Assembly: GCF_014192015.1 (NCBI RefSeq)
Contig: NZ_JACHXJ010000003.1
Location: 434,001-498,000 of the forward strand
Direction of reading: 5' to 3'
Length of the DNA stretch: 64,000 nucleotides
Source of the DNA: Paenibacillus rhizosphaerae
Lineage (GTDB): Bacteria; Bacillota; Bacilli; Paenibacillales; Paenibacillaceae
The notes below the pieces were generated by a model. The model searched no databases. It was given only the letters and a program-made list of their open reading frames with translations, and had not been told where the DNA came from. Shown one piece after another: positions 52,797 to 61,856 of the stretch (the first letter of the stretch is position 1; the number at the start of each line of letters is the position of its first letter). The position numbers and the translations under genes are program-made.

Positions 52797-53453
52797 TTGA
52801 ACTATCATTTTTCCGCTTACTTGTACCGTCTGCAGTATATCCAGCGTTGGAGCCTGATGCGCAGCACCTCGCCGGAAAATGTGGCGGAGCACTCGTATCA
52901 CGTCGCTCTGCTCGCACATATGCTCTGCCATATCGGCAATGTCTACTTCGGGCGCCAGCTCAATGCGGACCGTGCCGCGTCCCTCGCCTTGTTTCACGAC
53001 GCGGCGGAGGTGTTCACCGGCGATATCGCCACGCCGGTGAAGCATAACAATCCGCGGCTCCTCGGAAGCTTCCGCGAGATGGAGCAGATCGCCGCGGAGC
53101 GCCTTGCCGGCATGGTGCCTCCGGAGCTGCAGGCGGTTTACGGCCCCCTGCTTCATCCGGATGCAGCGGATGAACAGGAGTCCGAGCTGCTCCTCTATGT
53201 CAAGGCCGCCGACCGGCTCGACGCGTACCTGAAGTGTACGCGTGAGGTTGCCGCAGGCAACCGGGAATTCGCCGCCGCCAAAGAGCAGACGCTGGCGAAG
53301 ATCCGCCAGATGAAGCTCGCCGAGGCGGATTATTTCCTGGAAAATATGGCGCCGAGCTTCGAAATGTCGCTGGATGAGCTGTCCGCCGACGATGAGGGCG
53401 GCAGTAACCCAGCCGGTACTGCCGACGGAAATGACGGCGGCCGTCCAGAATGA
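52797..53453 (+). CDS. HD-domain nucleotidase, YfbR-like
   Basis: A 218-residue HD-superfamily phosphohydrolase resembling 5'-deoxynucleotidase YfbR. Metal ligands are visible: His in AEHSYHVALLAH, the HD pair in LALFHDAAEVFTGDIATPVKH and Asp in KAADRLDAYLK. The C-terminal 30 residues are acidic and disordered-looking. TTG start with AAAGGAG 9 bases upstream. It follows the tandem repeat and is closed by a strong hairpin. Confidence 0.88.
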   Translation: MNYHFSAYLYRLQYIQRWSLMRSTSPENVAEHSYHVALLAHMLCHIGNVYFGRQLNADRAASLALFHDAAEVFTGDIATPVKHNNPRLLGSFREMEQIAAERLAGMVPPELQAVYGPLLHPDAADEQESELLLYVKAADRLDAYLKCTREVAAGNREFAAAKEQTLAKIRQMKLAEADYFLENMAPSFEMSLDELSADDEGGSNPAGTADGNDGGRPE

Positions 53454-53474
53454 AGCAGCCTCAGAAGCTTCCAC

Positions 53475-53520
53475 CAAAAAAGGTTGTACCCGGAGCTCCA
53501 TCTTCCGGGTACAACCTTTT
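53475..53520 (+). terminator. Bidirectional terminator
   Basis: AAAAAAGGTTGTACCCGGA pairs with TCCGGGTACAACCTTTT around a 10-base loop; a T run lies on both sides. It serves the YfbR-like gene and the convergent SDR gene. Confidence 0.85.
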
Positions 53521-53633
53521 GCTCAAAGGGGCTGGTTGAGGCCAATCCCTATGGATAACACCCCATCCAAATATGGGCTGTGCCTGCCAGAGGTTCCAAG
53601 GCATCGCTGCCCTTTTTCAACGTTCCGTTTGGC

Positions 53634-54512
53634 TTAGCCGTTCACAACTTCGCCGCCGTTCACGTGGATCACCTGTCCGCTGACGTAGGACGAGTCATCC
53701 GATGCCAGGTAGACATAGGCCGGCGCCAGCTCTTCCGGCTGACCCGGACGCTTCATCGGCTGCGACGCGCCAAACTGGCTCACCTGCTGGGCGTCGAACG
53801 TGGACGGAATGAGCGGTGTCCAGATCGGCCCCGGAGCTACCGCGTTCACGCGGATGCCCTTCTCCACCACGTTCATGGACAGCGCACGCGTGAAGCTGAC
53901 GATTGCGCCCTTCGTCGAGGAGTAATCGATTAGCGTCGGGTTGCCTTTATAGGCCGTAATGGAGGCCGTGTTGACGATGGCGCTGCCATGCTTCAGATAC
54001 GGCATCGCCATCTTGGTCATAAAGAACATGCCGAAAATGTTCGTACGGAACGTCTTTTCCAGCTGTTCCTTCGTAATGTCCTCAATTTTTTGCTGCGGAT
54101 GCTGCTCCGCCGCGTTGTTGATCAGAATATCCAGTCCGCCCAGCTCCTGTACCGTCTGGTTGACTGTGTTTTTGCAGAAGGACTCGTCTCCGATATCGCC
54201 GGGGATCAGCAGGCATTTGCGCCCTTCCTGCTCGATCTGGCGCTTCGTTTCCTCAGCATCCCCGTGCTCATTCAGATATACGATCGCGATATCGGCGCCT
54301 TCTTTGGCGAAGGCTACGGCCACCGCACGGCCGATCCCGCTGTCGCCGCCGGTGATGATCGCTTTTTTGCCCTGCAGCTTGCCCGCGGCTTTGTAATCCT
54401 TGGGCTCGTATTTCGGTAGAGGGTTCATTTCCGATTCCGTCCCCGGCTGATGATTCTGATGCTGAGGAGGCAGAGTTTGTTTGGATTGCGATTGCGAATT
54501 TCCTGACATCAT
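53634..54512 (-). CDS. SDR-family oxidoreductase, general stress type
   Basis: A 292-residue short-chain dehydrogenase. A 40-residue Gln-rich N-terminal extension precedes the NAD motif IITGGDSGIGRAVAVAFA. NNAAEQHP and the catalytic YSSTKGAIVSF follow, then VNAVAPGPIWTPLIPS. The extension and length match the YhdF/YhxC/YdaD group of Bacillus, induced by general stress. Two adjacent ATGs follow AAAGGAG; either could start. Confidence 0.9.
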   Translation of the reverse strand: MMSGNSQSQSKQTLPPQHQNHQPGTESEMNPLPKYEPKDYKAAGKLQGKKAIITGGDSGIGRAVAVAFAKEGADIAIVYLNEHGDAEETKRQIEQEGRKCLLIPGDIGDESFCKNTVNQTVQELGGLDILINNAAEQHPQQKIEDITKEQLEKTFRTNIFGMFFMTKMAMPYLKHGSAIVNTASITAYKGNPTLIDYSSTKGAIVSFTRALSMNVVEKGIRVNAVAPGPIWTPLIPSTFDAQQVSQFGASQPMKRPGQPEELAPAYVYLASDDSSYVSGQVIHVNGGEVVNG

Positions 54513-54735
54513 TCATTCTCCTTTCACGGATGGGTCTCATCGGTGCACATGCCATCACATTCCGTATTAGGATGGCATATGACGGATGGATTATTCTCTA
54601 CCGTTGATACTTACCACACCGCTTCCGGAGTTAAACAGCAGAAGACCGCTCTCCATCAAGAAAAACAGACTCTGGTTCAGTTTTTCTTGCGAGATCAGGA
54701 AGCGGAGGCTCCGAAACGTAGACTTTCTGATCTCT

Positions 54736-54767
54736 AAAAAAAGATGACCCCGCAACGCGGAGTCATC
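54736..54767 (-). terminator. Rho-independent terminator
   Basis: On the - strand GATGACTCCGC-GTTG-CGGGGTCATC then TTTTTTT. Ends the membrane protein gene at 54788. Confidence 0.85.
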
Positions 54768-54787
54768 TACGATAGATCCCTTATAGC

Positions 54788-55213
54788 TTAAATAATGTGG
54801 TTGTAGACCATGAAGAAAGTCATGATCAACAGGCAGATCGCCAGCAGAGCGCTGAGCGTACGGATTTTCCCCATTTCTACGGAAATATCCCTTTTTTCCT
54901 GAATGCCCTTGATCGCCAGACGGAGCGGCTTGCCCATAATTCCGCTGATTGCGCCGAGCGCCAGCAGCAGGATGACAATAATGATCATCCATGGTACGGA
55001 ATAGTCGCCTTGGCTCATCAGATAGCCGCCTGTCAACAGCTGGATCACAAGGCCTACCTGAGCAAACGTATTGAGGCTGCGGATGGCTGCCGCGCTGCCT
55101 TCCTGAGCAGGGAGTGACAAACCGGCCACTTTCCCTACGACGAATGGCAGAACCAGATAGAATCCGAGAGCCAACGCTCCCAAAATATGTACGAAAAACA
55201 TCACTGTCGTCAT
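54788..55213 (-). CDS. Small integral membrane protein
   Basis: A 141-residue protein with four hydrophobic segments (FFVHILGALALGFYLVLPFV; VGLVIQLLTGGYLMS; WMIIIVILLLALGAISGIMG; LSALLAICLLIMTFFMVY). Start at 55213 is chosen because GGGGAGGAAATGG lies upstream. It forms a single-gene unit between mdh and the SDR gene. Family not recognised beyond a general resemblance to DUF2269/CopD-like small membrane proteins. Confidence 0.75.
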   Translation of the reverse strand: MTTVMFFVHILGALALGFYLVLPFVVGKVAGLSLPAQEGSAAAIRSLNTFAQVGLVIQLLTGGYLMSQGDYSVPWMIIIVILLLALGAISGIMGKPLRLAIKGIQEKRDISVEMGKIRTLSALLAICLLIMTFFMVYNHII

Positions 55214-55279
55214 TCCATTTCCTCCCCGCGTGCTTCTGTTTCCATAACATTTATTATACTTATAAACCTTTGAAAAGAA

Positions 55280-55319
55280 AAGAAAACCTCTATGGTTGTC
55301 ACACATTAGAGGTTTTCTT
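55280..55319 (-). terminator. Terminator of mdh
   Basis: AAGAAAACCTCTA pairs with TAGAGGTTTTCTT around a 14-base loop, with T-rich sequence following on the - strand. Confidence 0.8.
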
Positions 55320-55348
55320 GTTCAAAGTTTGGACACGAATGGTCCCGC

Positions 55349-56290
55349 TTATACGTTCACTACAGCGATGACATTGCGGACGGAATCAGCCGATTTATCC
55401 AGCGCCGCTTTTTCTTCGGCCGTCAGCTCCAGCTCGAACACTTTCTCGATGCCGCTGCCGCCGAGAATCGTTGGTACGCCAAGGAAAATGTCATGGTAGC
55501 CGTATTCGCCGTCAAGACGCGCGATGACCGGAATAATCCGTTTCTTGTCCTTAAGGATGGCTTCCGCCATTTGAACCAGTGAGGCCGCCGGAGCGTAGTA
55601 CGCGCTGCCGTTGCCGAGCAGGTTGACAATTTCGCCGCCGCCGACGCGGGTGCGCTGCACAATCTCCTGAATGCGCTCCGGCGATATCAGCGTGTCGATC
55701 GGAATGCCGCCGACGCTGGAGTACCGGACGAGAGGCACCATGTCGTCGCCATGGCCGCCGAGCACAAAGCCGCGCACATCCTCGACGGAGACGTTCAGCT
55801 CCTGAGCGATAAACGTACAGTAGCGGGCCGTGTCAAGGACGCCGGATTGGCCGATGACGCGGTTCTTAGGGAAACCGAGTGTCTTGTAAGCGACGTGCGT
55901 CATGGCGTCCACCGGATTGCTCAGGATGATCACAATCGATTCCGGTGCTACGCGTTTTACGTTTTCGCAGACCGACTTAACGATGCCTGCATTGGTGTTT
56001 ACGAGGTCGTCACGGCTCATACCCGGTTTGCGGGCAACGCCGGCCGTAATGATCACGATGTCGGAGCCAGCCGCATCATCATAATTCGAGGTACCGATGA
56101 TCTGACTGTCAAAGCCTTGAACAGGACTCGCTTCCAGCATGTCCAGCGCCTTGCCCTTGGTTGGGTTCTCCAGTTGAGGAATATCCAGCAGCACCACGTT
56201 GCCAAGTTCCTTTTGCGCGAGCATCAGCGCCGTCGTGGCACCGGTAAAACCGGCACCCACAACGGTAATCTTTTTACGAGTCAAGGCCAT
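55349..56290 (-). CDS. mdh: Malate dehydrogenase
   Basis: A 313-residue NAD-dependent enzyme of the LDH-like MDH group. The Rossmann motif is VVGAGFTGATTALMLAQ; ITAGVARKPGMSRDDLV holds a catalytic Arg, ILSNPVDAMTHVAYKTLG and VLGGHGDDMVPLVRYS (catalytic His) follow. It is 15 bases downstream of icd, within the citZ-icd-mdh TCA cluster. Confidence 0.98.
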   Translation of the reverse strand: MALTRKKITVVGAGFTGATTALMLAQKELGNVVLLDIPQLENPTKGKALDMLEASPVQGFDSQIIGTSNYDDAAGSDIVIITAGVARKPGMSRDDLVNTNAGIVKSVCENVKRVAPESIVIILSNPVDAMTHVAYKTLGFPKNRVIGQSGVLDTARYCTFIAQELNVSVEDVRGFVLGGHGDDMVPLVRYSSVGGIPIDTLISPERIQEIVQRTRVGGGEIVNLLGNGSAYYAPAASLVQMAEAILKDKKRIIPVIARLDGEYGYHDIFLGVPTILGGSGIEKVFELELTAEEKAALDKSADSVRNVIAVVNV

Positions 56291-56305
56291 GATCGGATCT
56301 CTCCC

Positions 56306-57598
56306 CTACATGTTTTTGATAACTTCGTCAGCAAACTCGGAGCATTTAACTTCCGTCGCGCCTTCCATCAGACGGGCAAAATCGTAAGTTACCGTCTTAT
56401 TGTTAATCGATGTTTCCATGCCTTTGTAGATCAGATCAGCCGCTTCCTGCCATCCCAGGTGCTCAAGCAGCATAACGCCGGACAGGATGACCGAACCGGG
56501 GTTCACGACGTCTTTGTCCGCATATTTCGGAGCCGTTCCGTGCGTCGCTTCAAAGATCGCGTGTCCCGTCACGTAGTTGATGTTTGCTCCCGGAGCGATA
56601 CCGATACCGCCGATTTGGGCAGCAAGGGCGTCGGACAGATAGTCGCCGTTCAGGTTCAGGGTAGCGATCACGTCGAAGTCCGTCGGACGAGTCAGCACCT
56701 GCTGAAGAGCGATGTCGGCAATCGCATCCTTGATGATGATTTTGCCTTCGGCTTCAGCGGCTTTTTGAGCGGCATTCGCAGCGTCAACGCCGTCTTTTTC
56801 CTTGATTACGTCATATTGTGCCCAAGTGAACACTTTATCGCCAAACTCCTGTTCAGCCACTTCGTAACCCCAGTTCTTGAAGGCACCTTCGGTGAATTTC
56901 ATGATGTTGCCTTTGTGAACGAGCGTAACGCTCTTGCGGCCGTGCTTGATGGCGTATTCTACTGCAGCGCGAACGAGGCGCTTGGAGCCTTCGGAAGATA
57001 CCGGCTTGATTCCGATACCGGAAGTTTCAGGGAAACGGATTTTGTTTACGCCCATTTCTTCCTGGAGGAATTTGATAACCTTCTTCACTTCCTCCGTGCC
57101 TTCCTTGTACTCGATACCTGCATAGATGTCTTCCGTATTTTCGCGGAAGATGACCATGTCGACCAGCTCAGGATGCTTAACCGGAGATGGCACGCCGTTG
57201 AAGTAGCGCACAGGACGCAGGCAGACATACAGATCGAGCTCTTGGCGCAGGGCCACGTTCAGGGAACGGATACCGCCGCCGATTGGCGTCGTCAAAGGTC
57301 CTTTGATTGCTACAATATACTCGCGGATAGCTTCGAGCGTATCGTTCGGCAGCCACTCCCCGTATGTATTGTAGGCTTTTTCGCCGGCAAATACTTCATA
57401 CCAGGCGATTTTTTTCTCGCCGTTGTAAGCCTTCTCTACAGCTGCATCCAGAACGCGCTTAGAGGCTCTCCAGATATCCCGGCCTGTGCCGTCGCCTTCG
57501 ATGAACGGAATGACTGGATTGTTTGGAACCTGCAGCTTGCCGTTCGTTATTTCAATCTTTTCACCTTCGGTAGGGAGTGCAAATTTCTCGAGTTTCAT
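56306..57598 (-). CDS. icd: Isocitrate dehydrogenase (NADP)
   Basis: A 430-residue enzyme. IPFIEGDGTGRDIWRAS and GPLTTPIGGGIRSLNVALRQ are at the N-terminal side, RENTEDIYAGIEY and LVHKGNIMKFTEGAFKNWGY follow, and GTAPKYADKDVVNPGSVIL is near the end. Start at 57598 (MKLEKFALP) has AAGGAGGAATT upstream. It lies 123 bases after citZ. Confidence 0.98.
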   Translation of the reverse strand: MKLEKFALPTEGEKIEITNGKLQVPNNPVIPFIEGDGTGRDIWRASKRVLDAAVEKAYNGEKKIAWYEVFAGEKAYNTYGEWLPNDTLEAIREYIVAIKGPLTTPIGGGIRSLNVALRQELDLYVCLRPVRYFNGVPSPVKHPELVDMVIFRENTEDIYAGIEYKEGTEEVKKVIKFLQEEMGVNKIRFPETSGIGIKPVSSEGSKRLVRAAVEYAIKHGRKSVTLVHKGNIMKFTEGAFKNWGYEVAEQEFGDKVFTWAQYDVIKEKDGVDAANAAQKAAEAEGKIIIKDAIADIALQQVLTRPTDFDVIATLNLNGDYLSDALAAQIGGIGIAPGANINYVTGHAIFEATHGTAPKYADKDVVNPGSVILSGVMLLEHLGWQEAADLIYKGMETSINNKTVTYDFARLMEGATEVKCSEFADEVIKNM

Positions 57599-57721
57599 GA
57601 ATAATTCCTCCTTATAGTTTTCGTCGGGCATCTTATTCCTGCCGGGACAAGCACAAAGCCAGAGGGAACCGCCCGTGCCCGGGTTAATCGTACACGGTGT
57701 TCCCCCTTTTCCTATTATACC

Positions 57722-58837
57722 TTAAGAACGCTGCTCAATCGGAACATATTTTTGATCCGTTTGGCCGACATATTCGGCACGCGGACGGATGATGCGGTTG
57801 TTTTCATATTGTTCCAGAATGTGCGCCGTCCATCCCGACACGCGGCTGATCGCAAAGATCGGCGTGAAAAGCTCCTGCTCGATGCCAAGCTGAGTATATA
57901 CGGAAGCGGAGTAGAAGTCCACATTCGGCTTCAGTCCCTTCTGGCCAGTCACGATGTCCTCCACTTTGACGGACATTTCGTACAGGCCTGTATCCCCTTT
58001 CATTTCGCCCAGCTCACGGGACATCTTCTGCAGGTGCTTCGCACGGGGATCCCCGTTTTTGTAAACGCGATGGCCGAAGCCCATAATTTTGTCTTTATTG
58101 TCGAGCTTCTCTTGAATGTAAGGCTCAACTTTGTCGATGCTTCCGATTTCGTTCAGCATCTTCATAACCGCTTCGTTGGCACCGCCGTGCAGAGGGCCTT
58201 TCAGTGCGCCGATCGCCGATGTTACGCCGGAGTAGATGTCCGAAAGCGTCGCCACGGTTACGCGCGCCGCAAACGTCGAAGCGTTCAGCTCATGGTCGGC
58301 ATGCAGTACAAGGGCCTGGTCGAGAGCCTTCACCGAAGTCTCCTCAGGCGTTTCGCCTCTAAGCATATACAGGAAGTTTTCGGCAACCGACAAGCCTGCT
58401 TTCGGTGCGACAGGCTCCTGGCCTTTGCGGAGACGGGCCATGGCCGCAATAATCGTAGGGAGCTGTGCCTGCAGGCGGATTGCCTTACGCTCATTGGCTT
58501 CACGGCTCATATCGTCGGCTTCCGCATCGTACAGCGCCAGGGCGGATACGGCGGAACGGAGAGCTGCCATCGTGCTCATATCTTTAGGATACAATTTCAT
58601 TTGTTCGATCAAAGCATCCGGAATTGCGGCATACTCGCTGAGGTCCTGCTGGAGGCGACTCAATTCGTCCTGATTCGGCAGTTTTCCGAACCAGAGCAGG
58701 AAAGCCACTTCTTCGAAGCTCGCGTTCGCTGCCAGGTCATCAATGTTATAACCACGGTATGTGAGCACACCGTCGACAATCGAGCTGATGGAAGAAGCTG
58801 CGGCAACAATTCCTTCCAGACCTTTGGTAGCTGTCAT
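57722..58837 (-). CDS. citZ: Citrate synthase
   Basis: A 371-residue type II citrate synthase. GLEGIVAAASSISSIVDG and YRGYNIDDLA are at the N-terminus; catalytic residues are in LHADHELNASTFAARV (His), MGFGHRVYKNGDPRA (His) and PNVDFYSASVY (Asp). Start at 58837 (MTATKGLEG) has GAAGGAGAG upstream. A SigA-type promoter lies at 59068-59096. Confidence 0.98.
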   Translation of the reverse strand: MTATKGLEGIVAAASSISSIVDGVLTYRGYNIDDLAANASFEEVAFLLWFGKLPNQDELSRLQQDLSEYAAIPDALIEQMKLYPKDMSTMAALRSAVSALALYDAEADDMSREANERKAIRLQAQLPTIIAAMARLRKGQEPVAPKAGLSVAENFLYMLRGETPEETSVKALDQALVLHADHELNASTFAARVTVATLSDIYSGVTSAIGALKGPLHGGANEAVMKMLNEIGSIDKVEPYIQEKLDNKDKIMGFGHRVYKNGDPRAKHLQKMSRELGEMKGDTGLYEMSVKVEDIVTGQKGLKPNVDFYSASVYTQLGIEQELFTPIFAISRVSGWTAHILEQYENNRIIRPRAEYVGQTDQKYVPIEQRS

Positions 58838-59067
58838 TGTACATCTCTCCTTCGTATAACGGAATTTTAACAACATGCATGAACCGTGAAAACAGTTACA
58901 TTTTACTGAAAAGAAAAACGTCCATCGACGCAATCCACAGCAGACAGGCCGTGCCATAATGCCGTTAACGCGGAACCGGGCGGGCTGTACTCTCCTGTTC
59001 GGATCCCGCAAAACCGTTGTCCGCTACTCTACCTGACACCAAGCGCCAAGTAATGGAACCATCTATT

Positions 59068-59096
59068 ATCATAAAGTATTTTGACGTCTATGTGAA
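59068..59096 (-). promoter_or_regulatory. SigA-type promoter of citZ-icd-mdh
   Basis: On the - strand TTCACA (59091-59096), a 17-base spacer and TATGAT (59068-59073), giving a leader of about 225 bases to citZ. The leader (58838-59060) shows no obvious known RNA element. Confidence 0.6.
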
Positions 59097-59176
59097 CAAT
59101 TACAAGGTGACAGAAAACATCAAATTGTTTTATCAGGCAAATAAACAATTTTTTATCAGCTATGCTCTTCCTTCCG

Positions 59177-59578
59177 CTAACGGCGGTAAATCTTAATGTT
59201 TCCATCTTTCATCTTCCGCTCGATCCACTTCAAAATGACATAGCGGTACAACGGCCGAGTCAGCGGAAAAACCATCGTAAACCCGATCAGGTCCGTCACA
59301 AAGCCGGGCAGGACAAGCAGCATCCCTCCGATAAACACGCATAAGCCGTCCACCATGCTCCGGCCGGGAACCTGGCCCGAATTCATCTTGGCCCGTGAAT
59401 CCTCCAGGACCTTGCGCCCCTCAAAGCGCATCATCAGCATGCCGATTCCGGATGTGACGATGGTCAGCAGCAGCGTATTGGCCGCTCCCACCCGGGTAGC
59501 CACCCATTCGAAGCCAAATATTTCGACCACCGGGACGATAATGATCAGGGCAAGCAGCCATTTTCTGAACGTGGTCAT
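59177..59578 (-). CDS. fxsA: FxsA-family membrane protein
   Basis: A 133-residue protein with four hydrophobic segments and the FxsA pattern (FRKWLLALIIIVPVVEIFGF; GRSMVDGLCVFIGGMLLVLPGF; TDLIGFTMVFPLTRPL). Start at 59578 overlaps the thioesterase stop (ATGA), showing coupling. It lies in its usual Bacillales place near pyk. Function is poorly known; in E. coli FxsA affects phage exclusion. Confidence 0.9.
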   Translation of the reverse strand: MTTFRKWLLALIIIVPVVEIFGFEWVATRVGAANTLLLTIVTSGIGMLMMRFEGRKVLEDSRAKMNSGQVPGRSMVDGLCVFIGGMLLVLPGFVTDLIGFTMVFPLTRPLYRYVILKWIERKMKDGNIKIYRR

Positions 59579-60084
59579 GCTCCTCCTCCTGTAATCGATT
59601 TGGACAGCGCCGTATACAGCGCAGACGAGTGCTTGTCGAGCCTTACGGGCTGCCAGTCCCGGTTCAGCCACACATGCTGCGTCGAACCCGTGACTAGCAG
59701 TTCACCAGGCAGTTCTTCCCCGATTTTATACCCGCTGCTGGTAAACGTTACCTGCTCCTGTTCGGATAGTCTTCGGATTTCATAAATATAGTCAATCCGC
59801 AGTTTGGTGAACCGCGTCATTCTCGTAAAAATGGTAATCACGTCGTCATAGCGCGCCGGCTGCACAAACTTCATGTCAAGCTCCGTGATGGGCAGAAACA
59901 AGCCTTCATCCTCCATACTGCGGTAAGTAATTCCCAATTCGCGGATCATTTCGGTCCGGCCGATTTCAAACCAGTTTAAATAATTCGCATGGTAGACGAC
60001 AGCCATTTTGTCGCTTTCCTGATAACGTACCCGGAGTGACGTCGTATACCAGCGGCTGAGCTGAATGCCGTTATCTTTTCCCAT
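59575..60084 (-). CDS. Acyl-CoA thioesterase (4HBT, YbgC/FadM-like)
   Basis: A 169-residue hot-dog-fold thioesterase. The active-site motif RYQESDKMAVVYHANYLNWF holds the catalytic Asp/His-type residues, followed by EIGRTEMIRELG. It hydrolyses acyl-CoAs in the cytoplasm. It is upstream of fxsA with a 4-base overlap. Confidence 0.9.
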   Translation of the reverse strand: MGKDNGIQLSRWYTTSLRVRYQESDKMAVVYHANYLNWFEIGRTEMIRELGITYRSMEDEGLFLPITELDMKFVQPARYDDVITIFTRMTRFTKLRIDYIYEIRRLSEQEQVTFTSSGYKIGEELPGELLVTGSTQHVWLNRDWQPVRLDKHSSALYTALSKSITGGGA

Positions 60085-60140
60085 CCTCCACTGTTCCCTT
60101 TCTTGCTGTAATTAATGTTCTTCATTAGTGCCTATAACAT

Positions 60141-60161
60141 TCATTTCTTTAGTTCATTCTA
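60141..60161 (-). repeat. Third copy of the 21-base repeat end
   Basis: On the - strand TAGAATGAACTAAAGAAATGA, identical to the left end of each tandem element at 52596 and 52683. It lies in the intergenic region between pyk and the thioesterase gene. Confidence 0.8.
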
Positions 60162-60212
60162 TTTAGTATAACATAAGGGATGCCTGCTACTGAAATCCGT
60201 CCGGTTATCCGC

Positions 60213-60249
60213 AAAAAAGCCTGCCAGGAATGAATCCTGACAGGCTTTT
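60213..60249 (-). terminator. Terminator of pyk
   Basis: AAAAGCCTGCCAGGA pairs with TCCTGACAGGCTTTT around a 5-base loop, followed by TTTTTT on the - strand. Confidence 0.85.
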
Positions 60250-60295
60250 CTATGAATCTATCGGTAGGCTCGCGGCAGTCTGCGCCGCAGTCCTC

Positions 60296-61720
60296 TTATT
60301 CGTTAGGAATTTGGCTGACTTTCACCAGGTTCGTCGAACCGGATTGGCCCAGCGGAACCCCTGCAGTAATAACAACCAGATCGCCCGGTTTTACGAGACC
60401 GGATTCCAGGCCGCCCTTCAGGGAGTTCTCGAACATTTCATCCGTCGATGTAGCGGTCTTGCCTGGGACCGGCGTAACGCCCCAAGTCAGAGCCAGACGG
60501 CGCAGCGTGCGCTCCTGCGTAGTCACCGCGATGATCGGAGCTTCCGGACGGTACTTGGATACCATGCGTGCCGTATGGCCGGATTCCGTCGAAGAAATGA
60601 TCGCCTTGGCGTTCAGATCCAGTGCGGAAATCGCCACCGATTGGCTGATCGCTTCGGTAATTGTCGTTTCCTGGGCAATCCGCTGCTTCAGGAAAATTTC
60701 ACGGTAGTTCAGCGCGGATTCTGCTTTCTCGGCGATGCGGGACATCGTCAGAACGGATTCCACCGGATATTTACCGGCAGCCGTTTCCCCGGACAGCATG
60801 ATTGCATCCGTGCCGTCGAAGATCGCATTCGCTACGTCACTCGCTTCGGCGCGTGTCGGACGCGGGTTGCGCTGCATGGAATCCAGCATTTGCGTCGCCG
60901 TAATGACCGGTTTGCCGGCAACATTACATTTCTCGATCATGCGCTTTTGCACCAGCGGTACTTCTTCAGCTGGAATTTCCACGCCAAGGTCGCCGCGGGC
61001 AACCATCAGACCGTCGGACGCTTCCAAAATTTCATCGAGGTTGTCCACGCCTTGCTGGTTCTCGATCTTGGAAATGATCTGGATGTGCTCTGCATTGTGC
61101 TTGGCGAGCAGCTCGCGGATTTCTTGAACATCACTTGCTTTGCGTACGAAGGAAGCTGCGATAAAATCGATGCCCTGTTCGATCCCGAATACGATATCGT
61201 TCGCGTCTTTCTCTGTGATTCCCGGTAGAGAAATCGCCACACCCGGTACGTTCACGCCTTTTTTGCTCTTGATCGTACCACCATTGACAATACGGCATTT
61301 AATTTCAGTGCCCTCGACTTCCACAACCGTCAGGCCGATCAATCCGTCATCGATCAGGATCGTCGAACCCGGCTGCACATCACTAGGAAGATCTTTGTAC
61401 GTGATCGAAATCCGGTCTTTGTCGCCCAGAATTTCTTCGGTCGTCAGCGTGATGTACTCATCCTGCACCAGCTCGATCGGCTCCACGGCAAGCTTGCCTG
61501 TGCGGATTTCCGGTCCTTTGGTGTCAAGCAGGATGGCAACGGTTTTGCCAAGCTCGCGGCAGGCCTCGCGGATGTTGTTGATCCGGCGGCCATGCTCCTC
61601 AAAATCGCCGTGCGAGAAGTTCAAACGGGCAACATTCATGCCGGCCATAATCAATTTTTTGGTGTTTTCCAACGATTCACTGGAAGGACCGATGGTACAT
61701 ACGATTTTTGTTTTACGCAT
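60296..61720 (-). CDS. pyk: Pyruvate kinase
   Basis: A 474-residue enzyme converting PEP + ADP to pyruvate + ATP. RKTKIVCTIGPSSES, MNVARLNFSHGDFEEHGRRI, MVARGDLGVEIPAEEVPLVQ and MLDSMQRNPRPTRAEASDVA are all present. It stops at the normal end of the core enzyme and lacks the extra C-terminal PEP-utiliser-like domain of B. subtilis Pyk (about 585 residues). It is separated from accA by only 136 bases, with no pfkA between. Confidence 0.98.
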   Translation of the reverse strand: MRKTKIVCTIGPSSESLENTKKLIMAGMNVARLNFSHGDFEEHGRRINNIREACRELGKTVAILLDTKGPEIRTGKLAVEPIELVQDEYITLTTEEILGDKDRISITYKDLPSDVQPGSTILIDDGLIGLTVVEVEGTEIKCRIVNGGTIKSKKGVNVPGVAISLPGITEKDANDIVFGIEQGIDFIAASFVRKASDVQEIRELLAKHNAEHIQIISKIENQQGVDNLDEILEASDGLMVARGDLGVEIPAEEVPLVQKRMIEKCNVAGKPVITATQMLDSMQRNPRPTRAEASDVANAIFDGTDAIMLSGETAAGKYPVESVLTMSRIAEKAESALNYREIFLKQRIAQETTITEAISQSVAISALDLNAKAIISSTESGHTARMVSKYRPEAPIIAVTTQERTLRRLALTWGVTPVPGKTATSTDEMFENSLKGGLESGLVKPGDLVVITAGVPLGQSGSTNLVKVSQIPNE

Positions 61721-61856
61721 TTGGGTTTCCTCCGTTTTATTCTTTAAAGTCTCTCTACCCTACATGTCTTTATCCAAAGATTAAATTTACTACAAAACGA
61801 AAGTTTTGTATAGGAAGTTTGAAAGTTTGTCATAATACATCTTTGCCCAGATTGAA

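Noticed and set aside
52764..53501. 245-codon leftward frame opposite the YfbR-like gene
   Set aside because: The rightward frame has HD-domain motifs and a ribosome site; the leftward frame has neither.
55751..57604. 617-codon open frame antisense to mdh and icd
   Set aside because: It spans two conserved TCA genes and the gap between them; composition is that of an antisense shadow.
57752..58870. 372-codon open frame antisense to citZ
   Set aside because: Shadow of a strongly conserved gene, no start signals.
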